Origin: Apricaphanius iberus
Taxonomy: Eukaryota; Chordata; Actinopteri; Cyprinodontiformes; Aphaniidae
DNA: 64,000 bases
Assembly (NCBI GenBank): GCA_028564705.1
Contig: JAPXFQ010000181.1
Coordinates: forward strand, 620,001 to 684,000
Direction: 5' to 3'
Positions 1 through 12,841 of the stretch are shown here, one piece after another. Below the pieces are notes generated by a model. That model saw nothing but the letters and a program-made list of their open reading frames with translations. It searched no databases and had not been told where the DNA came from. Within the stretch, counting starts at the first letter, position 1, and each line of letters opens with the position of its first letter. The translations under genes and the position numbers were made by a program.

Positions 1-804
1 ATGTAGGCTTATATTTTAGTCACACTGACGTCTACAGTTGGTACATGCCTAATTAATAAAGACCATGCCTTCTAGACAGATTTGAAAAAGCATGTGAATG
101 AATTATTCTTGCTGCTGTCAGCATAAAGGAACCTCTAGAAGTCTTTTTTGGCATGCAAGGGGGCACCTGTGGGATTAGCAGCGTGGGTCTGTGGCATGAC
201 TGGGCTACTGCTTTGATCCACAGTAAAACATTCTCAGGCGTTCTTTGTTTTTGCAGCTAATTTAAAAAGTGTTTCTCACAAAGATGACACAAACCATTTT
301 CTTCTGCTATTATTAAAATCATTACTCGCTGTAGCAAAATCACCACAATCTGAAATTGTCTTTCTTGAACTCTAATCGCTTGTGTTCAACCCTGTCCTCA
401 TGTCAAAATTCTGTGATTGGAGCAAAACAAGCGCCGTGTTTTGGTTTATATTTTTCTTTCACATTAACTATCAAAGGGAGTGGAATTATCAGCAAAAGAC
501 AAATTTTCATTGGATTATCTTGAAATAATTTTAAAGTGGCATACAATGCAACATCAAAGAGCTTTTTCACTTGTCCACAGCCCGCTTTATCATGACGTTA
601 TCTTATTTTGTGTTCATGCTCTGCTGTATTAAATCCATAGTTCAATTTAAAAAAGAGAAAATTGATGTTTGTATCAATTATAATTGGTTCATTTTACAAG
701 CTAAAGATTTATATTGTCACTCCTGTGAAGTTTTTCAAAAAAGATATAGGCAAATTAAAATCTGTCTAAACAAAAAAATAAATAAATAAACTAAATCAGT
801 CAAA
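1..804. other. no recognisable gene
   Basis: AT-rich DNA with short, low-complexity open frames only. I see no splice-flanked conserved exon and no RNA gene. Confidence 0.6.
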
Positions 805-1265
805 CTTTTTTTATAAAGCACTTTTCCAACAACAGAGCTTCTCAAAGTGCTCTACAGGTTAAAATGACCCCACAAACCCCACCCTTCCCAAACCCAAAAC
901 AAAATCATCATCACAACTATAGGACATTATAAGCGTTGATAAAATCATTGAGTTGAGTGAAAACAATTTTTTCTAAAACTTTACTTAAAAATGGTAAGTT
1001 AGATACCGGTCTGTAATTGTTTAAATCATTAGAATCTAAATTGCTCTTCTTCAGCAGGGGCCTCACTACCGCCGCTTTAAAGACGGCAGGAAAAAAACCC
1101 AGTCTGAAGGGAGCAATTCATAAAGTTTAAAATCTTGTCTTTAAAAGAACCATAAAATTGCTTTAAAAACCAGGAGGAAATCAGGTCCAAAGAGCTTGTG
1201 GTAGGCCTCACTGAGGATCCACTAGGACAAAACTGTCCAATGTTTCCTCTGGTAAAGGCAGACAC
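805..1265 (-). mobile_element. LINE reverse-transcriptase remnant
   Basis: Read on the minus strand, 930-1250 translates into the part of a non-LTR retrotransposon polyprotein just before and at the start of the reverse transcriptase. There is a stretch like SSLDLISSWFLK, then [12 protein letters not shown], then [19 protein letters not shown]. This is the usual layout of fish LINE ORF2 proteins. After about 110 residues the similarity decays and runs into a 3'-end-like piece (805-870, TATAAAGCACTTTTCCAAC) typical of fish LINE tails, so the catalytic core has been deleted. The frame is broken near 1110. The piece is a dead fragment. The upstream block 1266-1640 is more GC-rich and might be more of the same element, but I recognise no domain there. 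Confidence 0.75.
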
Positions 1266-1904
1266 TCAGATTTGTCTAAAACCATGTTAGTTTGAGAGGA
1301 TTAAATATTACATCTGATGTAGTTGTTATACCTCCACCGGCATTCGTCTGTTCAAGTACACATTGAGACCCAGCGATGGATAACCCCTCTGCAGCTTCAC
1401 CGGGCTGGCAGGAGATTGTGTCGGCCAGCTGGGCGCTGGTGGGAGCAGCGAAAGTCCAGCCAAAGATGATGTCCACATCGCGCTCGTGGTCCTGGATCTA
1501 GTGTAAAGTAGAGATCCTCTGCTCCAGTTCCAAGATTGTCCTCATTAGCCTGACACAACCATCACACCTGGAGCTACAGGTGAGCGGAGGCCTGATGAAG
1601 GTAGCAGCAGTCCGAGCTCTGATTAAAAACGCGTCCGATAAAAGATAACTTGCTGAAAGTTAAAAACGGTTCAAACTAGTCATAAGAAAAGAATTAAAAA
1701 ACAAACAGTTAAAAATAATTAAAAAACAGTTAAAACCATGTTGGAGAGCCGGAGTTGGCTCTTAACATCTTGCTTCTTAAAAACCATGGTTTTGCTTTAA
1801 TCTTAATTTCTTAGGTAACAAGATAAGACACATCCAGTTAATTTTTCAGAAGCAAACTTGGAGGGAGCCTTTGTATTTTTATTAAACAAATTTTATTTTT
1901 ATCT

Positions 1905-2232
1905 ATATATCCATTATATAAATTATATAAAGCCACTAATCTTTGCAGGGTCAAAGGGGTGGAGTCATTGGTTAGCAGTCATTAGTCAAGATGCTGGGTA
2001 CATTCCAGACCTGTCGCCGGTCCGTCACAAGGCAACAAAAGACCATCCACAATTCATACTTAAAGCCAATTTAAAAGACTTTGGCTTGAGAATGCTAAAG
2101 TTCATGGAAAAAACCAACACATGCACAGAGACAGCATGCAAACTCGATGCAGAAAAACCCTAAGCAAGGTTTTGAACGCAGGATGTTCTTGCTGCAAGGC
2201 AACAGTGCTACCAACTGTCCAAATTTGCAGCC
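1905..2232 (-). repeat. tRNA-derived SINE-like repeat, copy A
   Basis: This is a diverged copy of a dispersed fish repeat that occurs five times in the window. Its full form runs from a tRNA-like head (A box, then a B box like GGTTCGAATCC), through a middle with GAGTTTGCATGTTCTCC-like text, to a tail with GGCGACCTGTCCAGGGTGTA and a (GGAT)n/(CCAT)n end. This copy lies in the minus orientation. It keeps the tail part (ACCTGTCGCCGGTCCGTCAC at about 2010), the middle (CATGCAAACTCGATGCAG at about 2136) and the head (TTGCTGCAAGGCAACAGTGC at about 2190). A 101-codon open frame crossing it is accidental. Confidence 0.75.
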
Positions 2233-3063
2233 CTACTATTAAGCAGTTAAGAAAAAAATAGGAGCATTTTTTTGTATTTTAATTCAAAAAAGTACTTGAA
2301 CCTTTTACTTATTTATTTAGTTCTCTATTTGTACTTAACAGTTTTGACCCACATGGCAAATGTTTTTGAAGTCTATCTCTACCAAACACTTGGTTTTGCA
2401 GATGAGCCACCTTCCTCTCACAAAGCATCTTCACTTCTTTCCCTCTGGAAGTTTGTTCTCCAAGATTGGACCACTTAATTGTAGGATAGTTTCAACCGCC
2501 AGGAATTCAGGAAGCTGAATTCTCATTTTCCTCTTGGCTTGTGATCTACTCAGATAAAGACTGGGCTTTAAGCCAAACCAATGTTCTCCACCCATTGCTT
2601 ACTTACTATATTTTCATGATTTTATGTGCCTAGTTTTTATAGTGAGCTAAAGCAAACAGTATACATGAATGAGTATGAATGTAGGTGAGATAATCCATAG
2701 ATAGGACAGAGCTTAGTTATGTTTGCCACAGATTTGCTCTTTTTATTTACTTCCTATAACTATTAAAAGGTAGTTATAGGAAACAAAAGCAAAGAGAAGG
2801 TTCTCTGCAAGCAAAATTTGACATTCTGTCCTGCATGTAAAACACAAGTTGGGTTGGACACGCAACAAATGACAGTTGTACAATGCACGCCTAAATGAGG
2901 CCACTAAGAGTGATTTTATTTTTAGAGAAACCTACAGGAACCTGGCTGTGGCTGAACTGCCGGTACCCACAGAAGTTTTTCTAAGCCACTTTTGACATCT
3001 ATTTGACTTTTTTACTGCAGTTTTGTCACTTTTAACAAACTGAGATTTAATAGTGAAACTTTA

Positions 3064-4170
3064 TGGTCCTGATTTATCAGCGATTTGCACTTGTTAAAAC
3101 TGGCACAAAATGCACAACACAACACATGCAATCCCTTTAGCGCTTATGCTGAATATGCGATATGGGCATTTCTTTCAAAAGACGCAAAATATTGGGAGGA
3201 GAACACGTAAATAAGCAGGCGTTCCAGGCGCAGTGTGATTTACTAAACATTAAAATGTTTGCACCGGCTATTTTCGCACCTATTTTTAGCGCTTCTGAAA
3301 GGCATGTATTAACTTTGCAGCACCACATTCAACATAAGTTTATTACTGACAAACGGAAGATGTCATATACACACAATATAACCTAAGACTAATTAACACT
3401 CTAATGGCCATAAACCTTACAGTTATGGAAATATTTACCTGTTTTTCCCCCAAAGACGCACCATAAGTCACTGCATGCTCAGTGGTCTCAGTGGTCCTCA
3501 TGGATCTTCATTAGTTTCTTCTGTAGTGGTTATAATCTTCCTGGGTTCCAATTAATAAAATGTAGTAATCATGTACAACACCACAATATGTGACATTTTA
3601 AAAACAAAATTCATACATTTTAGATTTCACATTTTCAAGATAACAGTTTTTCTTTTCTACAGCAACTCGACATTTAGTATAGGCCATGATAAAGTGTGAT
3701 ACATTTCAGCAAAATACTAAGAATATGGACAACTTAGCAACCTTATTCTGGACATGCTGCAGCTTTAATAAATCTGACTCTGGACTACTGTGTGCATGGA
3801 TCAGAGAGCAGCTCATGTACACTGCATGCATTAAGTTTATTACTAACAAATGAGAAATATAATATACATTCCAACCCATTAGTAATTAACTCTGTGACAG
3901 CCATAGACTTGATACGTATATCATTTTCCACCTTGTAGTTTGCCAAAGACGCATGAATTCAATGCGCATTTTCCTCTTCTCTCTAGCCATGGCACAGCTC
4001 ACATTAGCAGTGCAAACTCCTCATTTGAATACTGCTCCTTGCCCCTGTTATGAATTGCTGACGCAACCTTAGTGGATCACCCGCAAATGAAGGACAACTC
4101 ACAGGCACAAAATATGTGTAGCGCCCTCTATATTGCGGTCATTATTAAAAATCTTGATAAATCAAGCCCT
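3064..4170. mobile_element. non-autonomous TIR DNA element, Harbinger-like (tentative)
   Basis: The ends are imperfect inverted repeats: left TCCTGATTTATCAG, and right (reverse complement) GGGCTTGATTTATCAA. TTA precedes the left end and TAA follows the right end, which fits the 3-bp TWA target of PIF/Harbinger transposons without proving it. A third terminus-like motif (TTTAATAAATCTGACTC, about 3764-3780) lies inside. Two internal segments (about 3333-3470 and 3830-3965) resemble each other, so two related copies may be joined. There is no transposase reading frame. Confidence 0.5.
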
Positions 4171-7100
4171 AAGTAGTTTATTTCCCTAATATGGCTGGCT
4201 CAAGTACTGCAGTTTTGTCAGGAAAATTGATTAAGTCTGCATCTGTTTGAAAAGTGTGGTATGTATAAATTCGACCCTCTCTATTGTAAGTTCAAACCCT
4301 GTGTACCCAATTCTTTTGAAATACTTACATGTGCAATTGTTATATTTTGTTAAGAGAATAGTTCATAGCCTCTGATTGTGTGTAATTTATCACCATGAGT
4401 TTTGTAAGCTTCTGACTGCAACTGTACATTTATTACGTGAGTGAAAATGTACATAATGCACATGAATAGCCATATTTATAAAAAAAAACAACATTCAATC
4501 AAATTTAATGCCTAATTTAATTATTGATCAAAATACATAAAACATTGTTCTTTACATCACAATTCTTGGAGCCATCTTGCTCATCTGCCAGAGGCTGTTT
4601 TCAGCCTCCTCTGTTTCAGACTTATCGACCACTGACATGTTTCATTAAGGCTGTAGTCCTGTGTGAGAATTCCTACAACGCCCAAGAAACAAGCTGTGAT
4701 TGCATCGCCTCTGTCATGCCAGAGTCTTTCTCTTTTCTGTGCACAGTTCGATTGGCTGAGGTGATGGAAACATTATCCTGAAATGCTCCTATTTCCCCCT
4801 CAGCCTAAAGTGTTTATGCCTCGCCTGATGCTCGCATGCTCATCTCGGGTTTGTCTCATAGCTATTTAACTCGAGAGAAAGCACTTTGAAAACCCCCGAT
4901 CTGCAATTTTTGGAAAAACTTGCACAAAACTCATTAGTAAGAAAGGAAATCTGTTTGTGTTAATTAGTTAAAAATAAGTACTCTCTGAATGCTTACTTCC
5001 TAAACAAGAAGAATGAAATAAAAAAAATGCTATTTATGATTAGACATAGGGGAAAAAACTATCCAGGGTCACCCAGAGGGTCAGCTTACAGTCCCATGAG
5101 GTCCTTCTCTGTCAGCTAATCAGTAGCAAATGAAAAGTCACACTTCAGTGCTTATTGGTCTTGCAAAAGAAATGCCAGCAATCGTATTACAGACCTTGTA
5201 CCACTGACCTCCTTCACCCTGCTGCAATTGTCTGAGAAGCAGGTGGTTGTATATCTAGTTAATGTCATTTAAACCCTTCAGCTTTGCTCTTTCTTTTTCA
5301 ATTACCAACTAAAAAAAACAACCCGAAGGGAGGTCACTGCAGCACAAGGAACTATATGCTAATGCAGCAACATTAAGAATAAGCCAGTTTGTGACTCATA
5401 CAAGCCAGTCTTCTGCATTATACAACCTTTAAGCACTAGAATAGCCTTTGTGTCAAAACTACTATTGGTCTGATTTATAAAGGAATAGTTTCTAACTTTC
5501 AAAATGACAGCAGTCTTTAAAATAATGAGACAATCTCCTAATCCACATATTAACATTTACTCCGCAAATGATTTAGGAACACGACAAACTGACTGTTCAC
5601 ACTAAAATAAACATAAAAAATAGGAATATTAGGTTGTTCAAAAAAACATGCTTGCATTGTTCTTTATAGTTAAAAAAGCATCTACTGTATAAACAACATT
5701 TTTTGAAGGTTTAGCTTTCCTGTAAGTCACTGAATCTATTGTATATTTAGTTGTACAACAATAACCAACGTACCTGACCTAACTGTGAACAGGAATTCCA
5801 GCGCAGGAAGAGTAGTTTATGACCTCATGAAGTCTATTGATGCATTCAAACTGATCCGTGATCTCTCTTTAGCCTAGTTATCTCATGGGATACCACATTA
5901 TGAGAAATGACTCTGTACTATGACCTGATTACAGCAAATCACAGTGTATTGTGACTCGAATTGCGTGTTTGTGATCATCTAACAACCTGTATGTGGCCGC
6001 TCGACCATAAAAGAACAATCTTGCTTTCAATAGTCCAGAAAATGGTGTATCATTTTGCTTTCGGCTATATGTTCCCTGATGAACTGCAACCTATTCGGCA
6101 CATGTTTATTTATTTATTTATTTTTTTCTACAATACGACTTTGCAGGGGCTTTTTGCTACAAACTTGGCTGTGAATACACATCATCCATTTTTACTGCTC
6201 ACAGGTAATTGTAGACCAGCTTTGGTCACGCTACAACTAATGATTTGCCAAGTTTTTACCATTATGTCTAGCCTTTGATTCACTCGAAAGATTTAATTCT
6301 CTTTTTCACTTTTTTTTTTCTTTTTTAAATGTTCTTTCTGGTTTTGGTTCCAATACAATTTGAGCTAACTTTACCTGAGCAGAATATCAATTTCTGCTCT
6401 TTTCTATGTTTGCCTCTCTCTGATTACTTTTTTTAATTTAAAAACCCTCTTTTCCAAGACAATGTCTGGATCAACCCATTTTCTAATAGTGTCAGCACGA
6501 ATTACACGTTAACCAGCCTGTGCAACACAAATGCCTTCCTTCTTATATAGAGCCCACCTGTTTACTACTTGTTTTATCAAGAATGAATGAGCTCACAGAT
6601 TGAATTCCACATTTCTATAATTCAGAACATGCCCCTTTTTAAATAATGGTTTGATTACATAGAAGCTATGTTCACATACTTGTTCCATTTTAGTGAAGTT
6701 GTTTCGTATTGTGAACTAAGGCAAACAACATAGACCCATTTTACCGTTTCTTACTTCATCCTATCAAAGAGGTATAGTTCCATCATATTTGGTCGTTGTA
6801 ACACTAAAAATGGCAGCCTATAAAGACTTGTGTGTCCTTCCAGGATCTTTAATGCAACCAACTGGGTCACAAGGTTTGACCTAGTATTTTTTGCAAAAAA
6901 TTGTGTTTGGGTTATATTATACTGATTTATTTTTTGTGTATACTTTTAAACTGGGGGAAAAAAATCAACTCAAACTCAACTCAAAACTGCTTCATCCTGT
7001 ATGTACAAAATTGTGCATAGTTTATAACCCGGTGATGTTTGCTAATGTTCAACACCAGCAGTTGATGGGATTGCACAATCTGTGATTTTTACTTTTTGCT

Positions 7101-8749
7101 GATCTTTTGATTCCAAGCTCAGTCTTAAGTGGTTGACATTAGATGGCTCAGGTCAGAGCCAAGACTCAACGCAGGTACCTGAGGGAGTCCTGAGTTAACA
7201 TACTGCAGACATTACATGATGTGTCCACAGTCAGGACAGCCAGCTCCCAAGTATGAAGCATGAGAAAGCTCTTCACACTCACCAAATGCTCTCACATAAA
7301 ACATTCATCTTTTGGTGAAAAACTGCCAACATCCTGCTGCAAAAAGAAAAGTCACAACTCTGAACTGCAATGTACATCCCAGCAAGGCGGCAGCTAACTT
7401 TTCAGAGCAATAGTAATACACATCGAATGAATGATCTTTTTTTTCACTTTTTCAGAGCATTGTACTGTAGAACTGTCAGGATGATACATCTTTAACTCAA
7501 CATGCTCAGCAGCTTAATAAAATATTTTTGTTGCATGCAAATCAGCATTGAAAATACGGGTGTGCAATCTTCAGTTTCTCATAATTCAAGTCCAATACAT
7601 TTTGGGTGCTGTAATTCTTTTCGAAAGTTCCCCTTCTGCCTGTTGAAACTAACCGTGAGTGTAATGCAGTTCATTGTTGGATTATTTATAGCAGTGTGCC
7701 AATTCACCATAAATCAATTGATTGTGATGTGTGAAGCATGCCAAATCTATAGTGATCCAAAAAGATTCAAAAAAAATTTTTTTTCAAAATAATTAAATGG
7801 GAAAAACATAAAAGGTTGGCCTGCTGCATGGACGGAATGGCAGAAACAGTATAGCTGCTGCAAGAGTTTCAGCCATGCAGCGTGAACTTTTCAAAATACA
7901 GCAAATATTTTGCAGTTTAGCTGTGAAAGGAGCACCTATATTTTTGTGTATTATGTTAGCAGCTTTTCCCCCAGACATGTCCACTTTTCACGCCCAAGTG
8001 TAGCTCTACGGGTTAACCACAAAATAAATGTCCTTTGTACCAGTCCTGTCACGACTAATGTGTGCAGAGTACACCATGTACAGCGTTGGAAGATATATTT
8101 CTGTGTATGACAGGTGCCAATCACCCCGTTGGTTACACACTGTGCAAATTTAGAGTTCATGTATTACATTGACAGTGAAGACCAAACAGCATATACACTT
8201 TAGGTGTCTTTGGGAGAATGCTCCTTTTTACTTTCAGTACTTTGAATAGAAAATAACACTTATTTTCTCAGAATACAATTTCAAATTTTATGTAATTTTT
8301 GTCCTGTATGACTTAAAGGTTGAGCTATTATTGTCATAGATTAATTTTCTAATTTGAAGAGTAATTATTTCTATTTAGATTTTAAAGTCACACCAGTAAT
8401 TATTGACTTGTAAAAGTCTATCATAAGTTTATTTTATTATTCTAAACAAATAGGGAATATATTAAATATGTTAAAATCATAAGTTTTCTTTAAACAACAT
8501 GACTGAAGTGTTTCTGGATTGGACCAAGTGTTTTATGGAAATCAAAACATGTTTACCCTATATTATACTTACAGTGCCATATAAACATTTCCTTTTGCTT
8601 TTACAGAAAAATATGACTTTGATATGATTATGAAACATATTTTGGGCATATTTGTCTGTTAATTTCAATTAATGGAAACTGAATTCTCTTTTTAAAGATG
8701 CATTTCTTTAACTTTGCGGATATTTGCCCTGTCTTGCCCTCTTAAGGCT
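4171..8749. other. long gene-free stretch
   Basis: AT-rich intergenic DNA downstream of TRHR. Open frames here (for example 5961-6278 and 7502-7792) are short, rich in Phe, Leu and Ile, and lack recognisable motifs. A short (TTTA)n tract lies near 6105-6125. I see no RNA gene. Confidence 0.5.
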
Positions 8750-8870
8750 TTGCATATTTGATTTGGCTTAAGTTTTATGTCGGATGCCCTTCCTGACACA
8801 CCCCTCTGCATTTTTACCGACTTTGGACTGACACAAGAAATCACTGACTTGTGACCCCTTATGGTTGCAA
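8750..8870 (+). repeat. fragment of a common fish dispersed repeat
   Basis: The text around GTCGGATGCCCTTCCTGACA, followed by CCCCTCTGCATTTTTACCG and a TTGTGACCCCTTATGGTTGC-like end, matches from memory a very common teleost interspersed repeat. I cannot assign its class. It explains the 109-codon minus-strand open frame that overlaps it. Confidence 0.55.
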
Positions 8871-9134
8871 TAAATGGAGACAAATGAAAATGGAAACAGA
8901 TGATTCGCTGTGGGACCCCTGAAGGGAAAAGCTGAAAGAGAAAAAAAAGAAGAAGCCCTCTCAAGGCTGGCGGCACAATGTCACTGTCATAACTAAACCC
9001 AAATCTAAAACAACAAAACACATCAAACTAACACAGTGTGAATTGGTAAATCAACAAACTGTTTTCCTGGCACTTTACTGCATCATCAGGCCCAACAAAA
9101 CACAATATCCCCGGAACAAGCATTTATTACTTGC

Positions 9135-9262
9135 CAATTCAGTAGCAACACAGCTAGTTCAGCATCCATATTACATCTCGCTGTAGAGCTCTCCACCAAG
9201 GAAAAGTCAGGCCAATGTTGACTCTTTAGGATTTCTTCTTCCGGCAATCGGCGAGGACGGAT
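9135..9262 (-). pseudogene. RVNIG-module exon, copy 1 (degenerate)
   Basis: On the minus strand, positions 9230 down to 9135 encode RVNIGLTFPWWRALQRDV and, after a frameshift, MDAELAVLLLN. The exon then stops at the point where the better-kept copies at 38153-38358 and 59980-60155 have a GTAAG donor; here the six bases read GCAAGT. The module is therefore recognisable but broken by at least one frameshift and an altered donor. I do not know its function. The small size, basic N-terminal side and recurrence suggest a piece of a multi-exon mobile-element gene. It lies head-to-head with the plus-strand ORF at 9380-9805. Confidence 0.5.
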
Positions 9263-9379
9263 GCTTTTATCTCTCCCTTCCTTCTGTCTCCCATAGCGCT
9301 CTGTCTGGAGCATCTCTCTGCATTTTTTACCATAGCCCAAACCAAGGTTAAAAAATGAAAATTGTCAGCTGGTCTCTGA

Positions 9380-9805
9380 ATGCAATTGATCAAATGGACT
9401 CAACGTTACATAGCGGGAATGGGAATCCCGCTTGTCCGCCTGAGACATAAGGGAGTGTACATGCTCGACGCTTGGAAAAAGTGGCAACTGTTTTGTCTGT
9501 CGATATTGTCTCAGGAGGATGTGGAGGACATATGGATATTTGGATTTATGGTGATTGGGATCCTGCTGATTGGAATGGACTTGTTCTACCGAAAAAAGGA
9601 GGCAGTTCTGGAAGTGATTGTGAAGCTAAAAGAGCTGTCTGATGGGCTGTGTTGGGTTGCTGGAACTCCCAGTTACTTGCTGGGTGAGCTGGGACCTAGG
9701 CTGGAGACTGTACAAGGTGATCTGGCCAGTGTGTCAGGACTCATACAGAAAGTGTCAAAGAACTATCAGCGTGACTTGTTCGTAATGAAAATTAAGTGGA
9801 ACTGA
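9380..9805 (+). CDS. small putative single-pass membrane protein ORF, unrecognised
   Basis: The frame is open for 141 codons and starts with ATG; an internal Met at codon 28 is an alternative start. Residues 51-70 form one clear hydrophobic helix (IWIFGFMVIGILLIGMDLFY), preceded by an acidic SQEDVED stretch and followed by RKKE, which would place the basic side in the cytoplasm. Residues 74-126 are a heptad-like amphipathic segment (VLEVIVKLKELSDGL, then LETVQGDLASVSGLI), plausible as a coiled coil. Composition is much less Phe/Leu-skewed than random AT-rich frames nearby. I do not recognise a family. It may be a small ORF of a transposable element, given the module exon beside it, or chance. 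No promoter or splice evidence is visible. Confidence 0.35.
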   Translation: MQLIKWTQRYIAGMGIPLVRLRHKGVYMLDAWKKWQLFCLSILSQEDVEDIWIFGFMVIGILLIGMDLFYRKKEAVLEVIVKLKELSDGLCWVAGTPSYLLGELGPRLETVQGDLASVSGLIQKVSKNYQRDLFVMKIKWN

Positions 9806-9829
9806 ATCTCAGTTTGGTCGGATTGGAAT

Positions 9830-11020
9830 CATACGTAGACCCTGAGAGACTCCAAGGATAGAGAGCAAATTTCTCAAAACATAACAATTTGTATTTTGAC
9901 TGTATGGTGACCTTCAACTGGTCAACAATCAAATCCCTATGTGAGGAATGTAAACAGATTCTCCTTTACCTCCTCCATAGCCTACTCCTACACCTCACTA
10001 TAACACCCCCCGGGTGTGTTATTGTGAATGTCCAAGTACATGCTTAAATATTTATGAGGTGTTTTTTTTTTCTATTGTCTGGGTTTTGCTTCCTCGAATA
10101 ATGAATCAAGATACAGATTAAAGCTTTTTTTTCACCCTCAGTACTCAAACCCTATGCATATATGTTCATATCTGCAATGTGGTGCGCAGCTCGAGCTAGC
10201 TGCAATACCACAATATACCTACATCTGTCTGTGTTTGATCAGGCTGCACTGAAATTAATTTGCCCCTCTTGGGACAAGAAAGGATTTTTCAATTGTCTTG
10301 TCTCTTGCTCTGTCACATTCTCTTTTTCTTTCGCTTTGCTTCTTCTGATAGTCTTCTTTGGTTTCTTTGGTTTATCTGCCATGGCTCGAGTCTCAAAATA
10401 ATAATGTTTATATCCATTTGGTAGCATGTGACCTAATGCCGTAAAGTGAAACTCAATCAGCACTTCCGGGATGCATCCCTGGAGATAAAAGTTGTGTATC
10501 AGGGTTTTCACCAGTGGGGAAACACAGAGGCAGTGACAGCTTTGAAATTGGACATGATAAATGCTGGTGTGTCATCAAAATGTTTCGAAAACTCATGTTT
10601 TTAAAGAATTAAAAATTCGTAATACGTCTTTAAAATTAGAAAGTAGCCATACAAGGAATGAAGAAAAAAAAAAAAATTGGGGAAGCAAAATATGCAACAC
10701 AAATCGTTGTTTTGTAATCGAATCACTGCACCCGAATCAGAATCGAATCGTGAGGCACCCATGATGGCACACCCCTAAATACAGTTCCTAACCACATCAC
10801 GCCTGTCTTTTTAGTCCAGTCCTGTCATCATGGGGGATAGCATAACAATGTCCAGTGTTAGTTTTCTCCCCTCATAAGCATTTGGCTTTATGAACAAAAA
10901 GTTTGATTCTGGTCTCATCTGTACCCCTTTCTGTGATTGTGGTACACTACAAGAAGGACTATGTGGTTTTCTTTCAGAACTGTTTTTATTCTCACCACTT
11001 TACATAAATACCAGATTTGT
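9830..11020. other. gene-free stretch with a MITE end
   Basis: There is no recognisable gene. The only structured piece is at 10660-10782, listed separately. Confidence 0.5.
10660..10782. repeat. terminus of a hAT-type MITE (tentative)
   Basis: The segment ends in AATCGAATCGTGAGGCACCC followed by a GGCACACCCCTA end. In my memory this is the usual terminus of a fish non-autonomous hAT family with CGAATC-rich subterminal repeats. The opposite end was not found. Confidence 0.45.
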
Positions 11021-11062
11021 GTGATAATGAAAAATATTGAATGAAATGCTCTATAAACTGTT
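11021..11062 (+). repeat. exact 42-bp direct repeat, copy 1
   Basis: The segment starting GTGATAATGAAAAATATTGA and ending CTATAAACTGTT is identical to 12230-12271. The flanks of the two copies are unrelated. Confidence 0.9.
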
Positions 11063-12229
11063 ATTTCTGGCTCTTCAAAAAATTCCCACCTGCAGATAAA
11101 TTAATTGTTAATCAATTGTGATTAACTGATGTCAGTTTAGGTTGCTTGTTATGCCCTGGGTTTCCAGCTGTGGCTCACTGTCTAACTTCTCAGATGATAA
11201 ATTAAGCAGTGCTCCATGAAATCATTATAACTTCATAGCATGATGCTATTTGTTTAGCAATGTTCTCTAACAAACACCCTGAAGAATTCAATGATCAGCT
11301 GCATTCATACTGACACAGGTTTATTTTCTCATTTCACTTATTGTAATGTATTCTATAGGGACATGTATACTTTTGAAATGTATTTTAAGTGGCAGCAATG
11401 TTTTCCACTGTAGAAATGAAGAAAGCTTTTGCAATGGGAAGTTGGTGATTGACCTTTTATCAAATATTTTCAAGATTCAAGACCTAACCCTTTTTTTTAA
11501 GGAGTGAAATGTAACCATAAGGACAAGGCATGGGATAAATGAGAAGGTGAGGAGCATGTTGAATGCGTGCTAAACCTCGCTTAAATATCAGTGTTTCCCA
11601 TCTGTGCACAGGGGCTCTATAGCTCACACAAAAGTAATAATCTTTGCTGGTTGTAGTCTTTTTGAAGGCACGAATAAATGGAATTTTACTCCACAAAGGA
11701 TTTATGATGAAGTTCAGATACCTTTTTTATTATTATTTGCCAAGCTTTGCCTCCACCTATGGGCTATTAAAACTAGTTCTAGTAAAATGTTCATTTTTCA
11801 TGGCTTTTATTATATTTACAGATTCCTTATTATCTATGCTGAGACATTGATGCTGAGGGAAATGCCAGGGACAAGCTTAATAATAACTTGAGGAACGAGC
11901 ACATTTCTGATATGAAAGCTACAGAAAGCTACAGTAATAACAAAATAAATAAATAAAATACTGATGTAGGGGCCTGTTGTGGCTTCTCTACTGAGGTTGA
12001 AGCCTTTTGACCATGTCAGTCCAGCTCAGTGTCTCATTTTTACTAGAGTGAAAACCTTTGCCGGGTCAGCATAGTTCTCCTCTGCCAGTAAATCTTTATT
12101 AGTGACAGTTCCCTTCGGAGAATTTCAGGCTATTTCAAAATCTTGCGGATGGATATACAGTTTGACAACAGCACGAAACACACCGAGACAGTATGTCGTT
12201 GGTACTCTAGTAGGTGAGGTACAGTCTGA

Positions 12230-12271
12230 GTGATAATGAAAAATATTGAATGAAATGCTCTATAAACTGTT
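12230..12271 (+). repeat. exact 42-bp direct repeat, copy 2
   Basis: Identical over 42 bases to 11021-11062, 1209 bases downstream of it and in the same orientation. Confidence 0.9.
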
Positions 12272-12841
12272 TTGTCTGCAAAATTTAGCCTGTCGGCAGC
12301 ACCTGCTGAGCTGTTTTCTTTTGACTCAGACTTCCCTCTGTACAGGTTGTAGCATCTGATAAATCTTTAGCTGAAAGGTCATGCATAAGAGGCTCTAAAT
12401 AAATCTCTTGCTTCATGACTAATTTTCGCAGAAGTTATTTTTTGTCAACTGATATTTTAAACCGCATAACTCAACAGCAAAGGCTAGCATTTAATCACAT
12501 TGCAACTCTATAAATATGTAAATGCATTGCTGACCTTTTAGCAGTATTCCTACACTGAGAAGGATGAAATGTCAATTACTTAAGGATAATAGGTTAAACC
12601 ATCCTTGATGTGACTGACATGCATTTTGGGCACATCTATGTAACAGATTTTCAAATTATATCAGTTGTAGAGCATTTAAGAAAATGTTTTAATTTAACAT
12701 TTGTATTGTTGCTGCTTTGTTTTAAACATTTCATTATTATTTATTCATATATTACATATATGCCATGGATGTCAATGGTACCTTTGGTAACTAAAGTTCA
12801 GGCATCACCTTTGAGAGCATTCAATACTGTAGCATAGACCC

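Noticed and set aside
1858..2163. 101-codon open frame
   Set aside because: It runs through SINE-like copy A and AT-rich flank, with no protein motif.
8692..9021. 109-codon minus-strand frame
   Set aside because: It overlaps a common dispersed repeat (8750-8870) and has no recognisable domain.
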